From Vagococcus martis (GTDB taxonomy: Bacteria > Bacillota > Bacilli > Lactobacillales > Vagococcaceae), in NCBI RefSeq assembly GCF_002026305.1, contig NZ_MVAB01000001.1, positions 682,001-746,000 of the forward strand: a stretch of 64,000 nt of DNA. Reading direction: 5' to 3'. The notes below the pieces were generated by a model that was given only the letters and a program-made list of their open reading frames with translations, searched no databases and was not told where the DNA came from. A program made the translations under genes and the position numbers. Shown one piece after another: positions 57,770-64,000 of this stretch (position 1 is its first letter; every line of letters starts with the position of its first letter).

Positions 57770-58602
57770 TTGTCAAATTAAGCTAGACAAAATATCATTG
57801 TCTACATAACTCAAAAATACTTCCAATGGTGTTTTATAATTTAATGATTTTCTAGGAATATTATTTCTTTTAGATGCGATAGAGTGGATAAAAGATTCCT
57901 CAACTCCGTTGAAATCCATTTGTTTAGGCAATCCATCTTTACGTAATAACCCATTAGAGTGTTCATTTAAGCCTCGTTGTGACGGTGTTCCTGGATCGGC
58001 AAAATAAACATCAATATCATTTAGATTGCTGATTGATCTCCAATTAGAAAATTCTTTACCACAATCGAATGTGATTGATTTAAATAGATGGCATGGAAGC
58101 TTTTTAAACCAATTATTTAAACTATTTTCGATATCTATTGCTCGTCTGCCTATTGGTTTTAACGTAATAATCACTTTCTATAGTCTTTCAACGAGTGTGA
58201 TAACAGCACTTTTATGATTTTTTCCAACAATTTTGGCATCTGGAGTCCATCCTTGAACAATCTTCTTTTGAATGTATTCTGTTTCATTATCAAATAAAGA
58301 AATAGGACGTCTGCCACAATTCTTTTTATTATTTTTGTATCTTTTATAGTAATCTAGTGCAGATACCCCCTCGTCAAGAGCTTTGTAAATATTATAGATA
58401 GTCTGTTTTGCTCGTTTCAATTGTTTCGCAACGTATGTTCCTTTTTTCTTTTGACGATAATAAGATTCTATCAAAACTAGCTCGTCTGTAGTAAGATGTG
58501 TATAGGTCATTTGTGATTACTCTCCTTGTTTTCTTTGGTTTGAAATACAATTTGAGTGTATCACAAATGATTTTTTTTTAGTTGTCTAGCTTAATTTTAC
58601 AA
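57770..58602 (-). mobile_element. Decayed IS30-family element
   Basis: 833 bp. Terminal repeats TTGTCAAATTAAGCTAGACA (57770-) and, complemented, TTGTAAAATTAAGCTAGACA (58602-), 20 of 21 positions identical. It is about 200 bp shorter than a usual IS30 element, which fits an internal deletion in the transposase. No matching target duplication is visible at the two ends. Confidence 0.85.
57773..58510 (-). pseudogene. IS30-family transposase, internally deleted and nonsense-interrupted
   Basis: The N-terminal HTH (LTTDELVLIESYYRQKK, AKQLKRAKQTIYN) is followed by GWTPDAKIVGKNHKSAVITLVERL, where a block of about 80-100 residues normally lying between GWTP and the catalytic domain is missing. An in-frame TAG (58178-58180) then interrupts VERL-KVIITLKPIG, where serine is usual. 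The rest (FDCGKEFSNW, DPGTPSQRGLNEHSNGLLR, IASKRNNIPRKSLNY) is the normal IS30 DDE C-terminus. Not functional as it stands. Confidence 0.88.
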
Positions 58603-58609
58603 TTGGCGT

Positions 58610-58671
58610 AATATCCCCCCTACTCTTAGTTTATTTTTTTAACAAAATGAATATTACGACTAACTTCTCTA
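58610..58671. repeat. About 62-bp direct repeat, copy B (orphan)
   Basis: Same orientation as 54916-54976 and almost identical. Here it carries no gene: it holds the ribosome site of the nucleotidyltransferase gene and the last about 13 codons of the NUDIX-GNAT gene, detached. It begins 8 bp after the IS30 right end. Confidence 0.9.
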
Positions 58672-58943
58672 CACTCTTTCTTTTCAACTCATTATTCCCC
58701 TTTAAAAAAAACACTTATTTCCATGAAAATCATTCATTATTTTTATTTCTCATTACAATGAGATTATAACCTTTTAAACAGCCTAGTTTAAACGATTATA
58801 ACCATCATAGTACATTTAGTATAATTATTTACTAAATGTTTTTTTACCAAATCATCAACATATTTCTTCCATCATTAAAATGATTATGATAGCATTATTA
58901 TATTATTTTAATGAAATTTTCATAAAAAAGAAAGGATGATAAT
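58672..58943 (+). promoter_or_regulatory. amt upstream region with terminator-like hairpin
   Basis: A perfect 10-bp stem ACATTTAGTA-N8-TACTAAATGT (58812-58839) followed by T7 lies about 105 bp before amt on the same strand. No plus-strand gene ends nearby, so it looks like an attenuator or orphan terminator. I found no TGTNA-N7-TNACA GlnR box. The Shine-Dalgarno AAAGGATGA precedes amt. Confidence 0.45.
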
Positions 58944-60173
58944 ATGAATAGTGGAGATATTAGTTTTATACTGGTCTGTTCGGCTTTAGTTTTTTTAATG
59001 ACTCCGGGGTTAGCATTTTTTTATGGAGGACTATCAAGACGAAAAAACATCATTAATACTATGATGATGGTCATTTTTACTTTAGGTTTAGGTTCTGTAT
59101 TATGGTATGCCTTTGGATACAGCTTATCTTTTAGCGGAGAGAATAGCTTCGTGGGTAATCTTGATAAACTATTCTTTAAAGATGTTTCTCTAAATACTGG
59201 ATTAAAAACTGATAGCACGATCCCTGAAGGTTTATTTGCAGCCTTTCAGATGATGTTTTCATTAATCACAGTGGCAATTATTACCGGTTCTGTTGCTGGG
59301 CGAATGCGATTTTCGGCCCTTTTTATTTTTATAACGGTTTGGTTGATTGTCGTCTATTATCCTATGGCTCACATGGTTTGGGGCGGTGGTTTCTTAGAAG
59401 AAATCGGCTCAATCGATTTTGCAGGAGGAAATGTTGTCCATATTAGTTCAGGTATAACTGGACTTATTCTAGCGATTGTTTTAGGAAATCGACGTGGCTA
59501 TAATAAATTGGAATATCGTCCACATAATATTCCGTTCATTGTGTTAGGTGCTGGTCTTTTATGGTTTGGATGGTTTGGATTTAATGCTGGTAGTACTTTA
59601 GGTGCAAATAGTTTAGCAGTGCATGCTTTAATCGTCACTCATGCTTCAGCAGCGATGGCGATGTTATCCTGGATGTTAATTGAAAAAGTATTAATTGGTA
59701 AACCTACAATTGTTGGTGCTTCTACAGGTGCAATCGTCGGATTAGTTGCCATTACACCAGGTGCGGGATTTGTTCCATTATGGAGTGCTTTACTTATCGG
59801 ATTTTTAGTTAGTCCATTTTGTTACTTCTTTATTGGCGTTATTAAACGTAAATTTGGCATTGATGATGCTTTAGATGCTTTTGGTTGTCATGGTGTTGGT
59901 GGGATTTTCGGTGGAATAGCGACAGGAATCTTTGCTGAAAAATCAATTGGTGGTGTTGACGGACTGTTATTTGGTGGACTAGACTTATTCATCGCTCAAA
60001 TAATAAGTATCATCGTCACATTACTATTTGCTGGAGTTGCTAGTTTTGTTATTATCAAAATCATCAAAGTGTTTATGCCTATTCGCGTATCTGAAAAAGA
60101 AGAAATTCAAGGTTTAGATGTCACTGAACATGATGAAACAGCTTATCCTACTTTCTTAGGTATGGATAATTAA
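58944..60173 (+). CDS. amt: Ammonium transporter
   Basis: 409 residues, eleven membrane helices, Amt/MEP family. Twin histidines of the pore are seen in VVHISSG (about 164) and FGCHGVGGIFGG (about 308). The periplasmic ammonium site aromatic region is in the GGGFLEEIGSIDF loop. N-terminus LVCSALVFLMTPGLAFFYGGL is typical. It passes ammonium/ammonia into the cell and pairs with the P-II protein encoded 25 bp downstream, which would gate it. Confidence 0.95.
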   Translation: MNSGDISFILVCSALVFLMTPGLAFFYGGLSRRKNIINTMMMVIFTLGLGSVLWYAFGYSLSFSGENSFVGNLDKLFFKDVSLNTGLKTDSTIPEGLFAAFQMMFSLITVAIITGSVAGRMRFSALFIFITVWLIVVYYPMAHMVWGGGFLEEIGSIDFAGGNVVHISSGITGLILAIVLGNRRGYNKLEYRPHNIPFIVLGAGLLWFGWFGFNAGSTLGANSLAVHALIVTHASAAMAMLSWMLIEKVLIGKPTIVGASTGAIVGLVAITPGAGFVPLWSALLIGFLVSPFCYFFIGVIKRKFGIDDALDAFGCHGVGGIFGGIATGIFAEKSIGGVDGLLFGGLDLFIAQIISIIVTLLFAGVASFVIIKIIKVFMPIRVSEKEEIQGLDVTEHDETAYPTFLGMDN

Positions 60174-60198
60174 AATAATACTTACAGGAGGTAGCAAG

Positions 60199-60540
60199 AT
60201 GAAAAAAATCGAAGCAATCATCAGACAAGAAAAATTGAATGACTTACAAGAAGCTTTATATAAAGAAGCTGGCATTAAAGGGATGACCGTTTCTCAAGTA
60301 CTTGGTTACGGGAACCAATTAGGATGGAAAGAATATGTTCGTGGTCAAGAGATTTTAACAACCTTAGTTCCAAAGTTAGAAATCAATATGGTTGTATCTG
60401 ATGAGTTATTGGATACAGTCACAAACATCATTATTGAGGTTTGTCAAACTGGCGAAGTTGGAGATGGTAAAATATTCATCTATAACGTTGAAAATGCGAT
60501 ACGTATTCGAACGAGGGAAACCGGTGATTTAGCTTTATAA
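60199..60540 (+). CDS. glnK: Nitrogen regulatory protein P-II
   Basis: 113 residues. P-II signature: KKIEAIIRQEKLNDLQEAL at the N-terminus and GEVGDGKIFIYNVENAIRIRTRE near 85 (in outline). The T-loop reads GYGNQLGWKEYVRGQ, keeping the tyrosine that is modified in other P-II proteins. It binds ATP/ADP and 2-oxoglutarate and regulates Amt. Shine-Dalgarno AGGAGGTA before the ATG. Its terminator has been separated from it by an ISL3 element inserted 21 bp after the stop. Confidence 0.93.
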   Translation: MKKIEAIIRQEKLNDLQEALYKEAGIKGMTVSQVLGYGNQLGWKEYVRGQEILTTLVPKLEINMVVSDELLDTVTNIIIEVCQTGEVGDGKIFIYNVENAIRIRTRETGDLAL

Positions 60541-60553
60541 AAGAGTGAGACAT

Positions 60554-60561
60554 TAATATAA
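60554..60561. repeat. 8-bp target duplication, left copy (ISL3 element)
   Basis: TAATATAA, identical to 62073-62080. Confidence 0.88.
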
Positions 60562-62072
60562 GGCTGTACACTAAATCGTGTTGATAGATTAAATTCTGTC
60601 AATGCGATTTTTTGTTTTAGGCATAGAAAAAGGGGCATTCTTATTGGTAAAATTAAGTCGTCTATAACTAACATTACAAAGGAGAATACCCCTATGGATA
60701 ATAATACAAGAAAACTACTCAATTTAACAGATGATTCTCTTATTTTTAATGAGGATTGGTTGTCTCGCGAAGCGAGAAATAACCGCTCAGTTAATATGAT
60801 TATAGGAAGATTAGTGAATAAAGATAAGCAATGCAAGAAATGTGGATTTGATCAATCCGTTAAAAACGGAACGTATCAAACCATTAGTCAATTGCCTGAA
60901 GTTGAACGTCGTCCAACTTATCTGAAACTTCACAGAGAGCGTTACCTTTGTAGAAACTGTGGATCAACTTTCAGTGCTTCTACTTCTCTAGTAGATGACT
61001 ATTGTCAAATTTCTAAACAGCTTAAATACCAAATTGCTTTTGACTTAAAAGATAATCGATCACGTAAAGAAATTGCAGAATGTCACAGTGTCTCTGAAAA
61101 CACTGTTAAACGTGTGTTAGTATCATTTACCAATAACCAGCAACCGAATTTTAACTTCTTTCCCACGGCTCTTTGTGTAGATGAGTTTAGCTCTACTTCT
61201 GATTGTCATGCTGGAATGAGCTTTATTTGTGCTGATGCGACATCTAAAAAAATAATCGATATCTTACCTGATAAAAGATTACATAAGTTGGTTTCTTACT
61301 TTATGAAGTATTCCAGAAAATCACGTTTAAAAGTAAGATTTTTGGTCATGGACATGAATGCAAGTTACGGTCAACTATTAAAAACAGTCTTTCCAAACGC
61401 CGAAATCGTCACAGATCGATTTCATATTATTCAACATATTAACCGATCTTTCAACACCTTAAGAATAAAAGAAATGAATCAACTAAAACGCCACAATCAA
61501 GAGGAAGGAAAGCAGTATCGAAGATTAAAGCGTTATTGGAAACTCCTTTTAAAGGACAGTTTTGAATTAAACTATAAACACTTTTATTATCGTCCTTTAT
61601 TCAAGAGAAATATGTCATCTACCGAATTGGTAGATGAGTTACTTTCTTATAGTTCTCTATTAAAAAAAGCGTATCATTTTATCCAAGAATTAAAGTATGC
61701 TTATAGAACCAACGATTATGTCTTATTTTTAGAGTTATGTTCAAAGATACCTGTTGAATTACCAAAGTATTTTAAAGATAAATTCAAGATATTTGGTAAG
61801 TTTTCCCAAGGAGTTATGAATGCCTTTAAATACTCCTATTCAAATGGTTTCTTAGAAGGCATTAACAATAAAATTAAAGTGATTAAACGTGTTGCCTATG
61901 GCTATCGAAACTTTCTACTATTCAAACGACGTATCTTTTTGATTCAAAATCAAGTTTTTCAGGTTAAATAAAAAAGCGAGAGAATTTCTTCCCTCACTTC
62001 AATTAATTCTATTTTATTTTTGAGACTTTTTCATCAATATTATTGTCCATCAACACGATTTGACATAGAGCC
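60562..62072 (+). mobile_element. ISL3-family insertion sequence
   Basis: 1511 bp. Terminal repeats GGCTGTACACTAAATCGTGT.. (left) and GGCTCTATGTCAAATCGTGT.. (right, complemented), about 21 of 26 positions identical, flanked by the 8-bp duplication TAATATAA. Both size and duplication length are normal for ISL3. Contains one intact transposase gene. Confidence 0.93.
60694..61971 (+). CDS. ISL3-family transposase
   Basis: 425 residues. N-terminal zinc ribbon CKKCG...CRNCG (about 50-90), then the HTH KEIAECHSVSENTVKRVL (about 130), then the DDE domain with ALCVDEFSSTSD (about 155), FLVMDMNASYG (about 225) and the C-terminal FLEGINNKIKVIKRVAYGYRN (in outline) with its glutamate. Full length, intact, with AAAGGAG before the ATG. 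Its codon use matches the surrounding low-GC genome. Confidence 0.93.
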   Translation: MDNNTRKLLNLTDDSLIFNEDWLSREARNNRSVNMIIGRLVNKDKQCKKCGFDQSVKNGTYQTISQLPEVERRPTYLKLHRERYLCRNCGSTFSASTSLVDDYCQISKQLKYQIAFDLKDNRSRKEIAECHSVSENTVKRVLVSFTNNQQPNFNFFPTALCVDEFSSTSDCHAGMSFICADATSKKIIDILPDKRLHKLVSYFMKYSRKSRLKVRFLVMDMNASYGQLLKTVFPNAEIVTDRFHIIQHINRSFNTLRIKEMNQLKRHNQEEGKQYRRLKRYWKLLLKDSFELNYKHFYYRPLFKRNMSSTELVDELLSYSSLLKKAYHFIQELKYAYRTNDYVLFLELCSKIPVELPKYFKDKFKIFGKFSQGVMNAFKYSYSNGFLEGINNKIKVIKRVAYGYRNFLLFKRRIFLIQNQVFQVK

Positions 62073-62080
62073 TAATATAA
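62073..62080. repeat. 8-bp target duplication, right copy (ISL3 element)
   Basis: TAATATAA, matching 60554-60561. Confidence 0.88.
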
Positions 62081-62084
62081 AAGT

Positions 62085-62119
62085 AACCACATGAGAAATA
62101 GCTACTCATGTGGTTTTTT
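62085..62119. terminator. Terminator repeat copy 2 (glnK and LRR gene)
   Basis: AACCACATGAG-N9-CTCATGTGGTT then T6. Arms are identical to the groEL terminator at 54351 while the loop differs. It now serves the converging LRR gene and, before the ISL3 insertion, would have served glnK. Confidence 0.88.
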
Positions 62120-62134
62120 GTAGAGAAAATTAGT

Positions 62135-64000
62135 TTACTTGATGACAAAAACGTTATTAGATAAAATATCAGTATTTTTAACAGGTGTGTTATGAATATC
62201 TAAAAGTTCTAAATCATGTAATTGATTTAAAGGTCTTACATCCGTTATATACGAATTCGATATATCTAAACTCTTTAACTTATTAAAATTAGTAACAAAG
62301 TCCAAAGATTCTAGTCGACTATTCGGTATGATTAAGTTTGTCAAATTAGTCATATTTTTTATTTTATCTGGCAAAAGAGTTAACCCATAATCATAAGAAG
62401 ACATGTATTCATCATTGATTCTAACAGCGAAATCCGAATTTGGATCGATTTCAAGATAAATTAAATTTGGAAAAGGTAACTGATTCAATGTTCCCAATAG
62501 CAAACTTGACTCTAATAACGTTAACTCTTCAACTGAGGGAATCGATTCGATTTGTTCCGACTTACGATCAAAATCAATTTCACTTTTTTCTAAGGTAAGC
62601 TTCTTTAATTCTTTTAAAGAACCAAGTGTCGATATATTGATCATCTCAGAAACGTCCTTGATTATTAGTTCCTCTAGAGATGACACATTTCTTAAAGTGC
62701 TTAAATCCAACTCATTACTTGCTACAACGGATAATTTTTTATATTAGATGATTTTTCTATAAGTTCTAAAAAATCTGCAGATACAGTCACTTCCGTTAAA
62801 TTTTCTAAATTGCTTAAGCTAGTTGTTTGAATATTATCAGAATATGATTCAAACTGAAGACTTTTTAAATTCTTTAACGACGCAATACTTTCAATATTAT
62901 TAAGTTGGCGATTTCCTTTTAATTGTAAAGAAATAATGGTTTCTTTATCAGTGATATCTTTGATATCATGAACAAATGTATTATCTAAAGATAATCTCTT
63001 TAACTTAGGCATATTCTTTACAAAATCAATGTTGTTTAGCTTATCACCTGATTTTATAGATAGGTTTTCTAAATTAGCCAAGCTATATAAACTAGAATAA
63101 TCCGAAATTTTTGATACATTACTAAGTGTTAAACTATTTAATTTACTAAAATTTGATAACCATGAGATGTCCTTTAAATTGTAACAGTCTATCATAAGAC
63201 TTTTAAGGTGATCAAGTTCCTTCATACTCTCTACACTTACATCTTCAGCTAAATAAGTGATGTCTAAATTTTCTAATTTCTTAAGTTCTTGTAAGCGATG
63301 AAGCTGATCATCTGTTCTAACTTGTACTTTTAGGTATTTTAATTTTTCTGGCTGAGGTAACGCATCTAAAATAACATCTAACGACTGATTAAAATGACCG
63401 CCATAAAATATTAAATTATCTAAATTTTTCAAAGAAAAGCCTTCCCATATTCCCTCTATATCAGACGTATTATTAAAGTCCAAATACGTTAGTCTACTGA
63501 AACTTGTAAAATCTAGGGCATGTAAAGCTAAGTCTGTAGACAATATAATTTTTTGGGTTTCAAAGTTATCAAAAGGATTGCTCCAGTTTTTAAAACTGTA
63601 AGTTATAGTCCAATTATCAGAAAAATCATCTGACGTAACAGATATATACTTAATCTTTTTTAATTCCTCTGGTTGGATGTTATCAATCTTTTTTCGAAAA
63701 ACTTGTTCGACAAAAGCTACCCCTGCCTCAGATTCAGGTTTTTCACGATAAGCATAGGCTTCACTTTTGATGTTAGTATTCACACTATTATTAGTCACTG
63801 TATTCTTTGAGACAATGCCTAAAATGACAATTGCCATTATAATAGTTGTGACAAAAACAAATAGAATAATCATTAAAGATGAATTATTTCTTTTCTTATT
63901 CGTTTCATTATTAATTATGTAGTTATTTACAATATTTTTTTCATCATCAATAATAAACTCTGACTGACAAGAACTACATCTTGCTAGATGATTATTTATT
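62135..64000 (-). pseudogene. Zinc-ribbon, single-TM, leucine-rich-repeat protein; frameshifted and cut by the window edge
   Basis: Two frames (62135-62710 and 62722-63873) form one protein; a single A added to the A6 run at 62735-62740 joins them as NIKKLSVVASNELDLSTL. The upstream frame does not begin at the ATG at 63873: it is open to position 64000 and encodes ARCSSCQSEF (half of a zinc ribbon) and then the membrane helix starting MIILFVFVTT. After the helix come about 20 LRRs of about 22 residues (LxxLxxLxLxxxx). It would be an extracellular LRR anchored by an N-terminal helix. Target unknown. Frameshift may be a sequencing indel. Confidence 0.82.

Noticed and set aside
56257-58180. In-frame TAG codons in two genes as a sign of stop-codon recoding
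   Set aside because: TAG is used as an ordinary stop by intact genes here (for example at 17692-17694), and no suppressor tRNA or pyrrolysine gene is seen; independent nonsense mutations are simpler.
54385-58943. A complete anti-phage defence island
   Set aside because: The patch has mobile elements and unknown genes, but no recognisable restriction, CRISPR, Abi or toxin-antitoxin pair; only the unrecognised membrane protein keeps the idea open.

Overview
The window is AT-rich Firmicute DNA from a member of the Lactobacillales. The best guess is an Enterococcaceae genus such as Vagococcus. This is inferred from the yjb-type cluster (coiA, pepF, spxH, CYTH, relQ, nadK, rluD-like, mgtE), tadA next to a small SRP RNA, a CIRCE-controlled groESL, and CcpA-type cre sites. 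No rRNA or tRNA is present to confirm it.

Layout. 1-2452: pyruvate dehydrogenase genes pdhA-pdhB-pdhC (minus strand, pdhC cut by the window edge). 2892-5499: a P-type Mg2+ ATPase whose N-terminus is separated by a one-base frameshift in an A8 run. 5762-12654: a seven-gene minus-strand operon (thiolase, acyl-CoA dehydrogenase-like protein, 3-hydroxyacyl-CoA dehydrogenase, enoyl-CoA hydratase, CoA-transferase, lactonase-like metallo-hydrolase, aquaporin). Upstream lie a LysR regulator and a second, glutaryl-CoA-dehydrogenase-like enzyme. These genes make up a short-chain acyl-CoA pathway, either degradation or butyrate-type synthesis, but no electron-transfer flavoprotein is encoded here. The two acyl-CoA transcription units share a dyad operator candidate about 101 bp upstream of their first codons.

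15.5-28 kb: cupin protein, a nested inverted repeat, SRP RNA, tadA, a PucR-type regulator, a membrane zinc protease, an Mga-like regulator followed by a diguanylate cyclase, a frameshifted PHP phosphatase, an AEC transporter, and a trehalose locus (treB-treC diverging from treR) with visible TreR operators and a cre. 28-36.4 kb: pnp and rpsO, an IS1202-like element with a 27-bp target duplication wedged between the rpsO promoter and gnd, then def, a formate/nitrite-type channel and rpsD with a structured leader.

36.4-54.4 kb: conserved core (corA, mgtE, rluD-like, nadK, relQ; CYTH, spxH, pepF, coiA, queG, yjeM, an ABC-F protein, rex, a CPBP protease, groES-groEL). 54.4-58.9 kb is an accessory patch: a nucleotidyltransferase-fold protein, a NUDIX-GNAT fusion, an amber-interrupted isochorismatase-like hydrolase, an unrecognised two-helix membrane protein and a decayed IS30 element, with a 62-bp direct repeat at 54916 and 58610. 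58.9-64 kb: amt-glnK, an intact ISL3-family element with an 8-bp target duplication, and a zinc-ribbon/TM/leucine-rich-repeat protein that is frameshifted and runs off the window.

Several coding breaks (mgtA, PHP, LRR, possibly the crotonase) sit exactly in A-runs of 6-8. They are either sequencing indels or slippage-prone tracts, and this should be settled before calling them pseudogenes.
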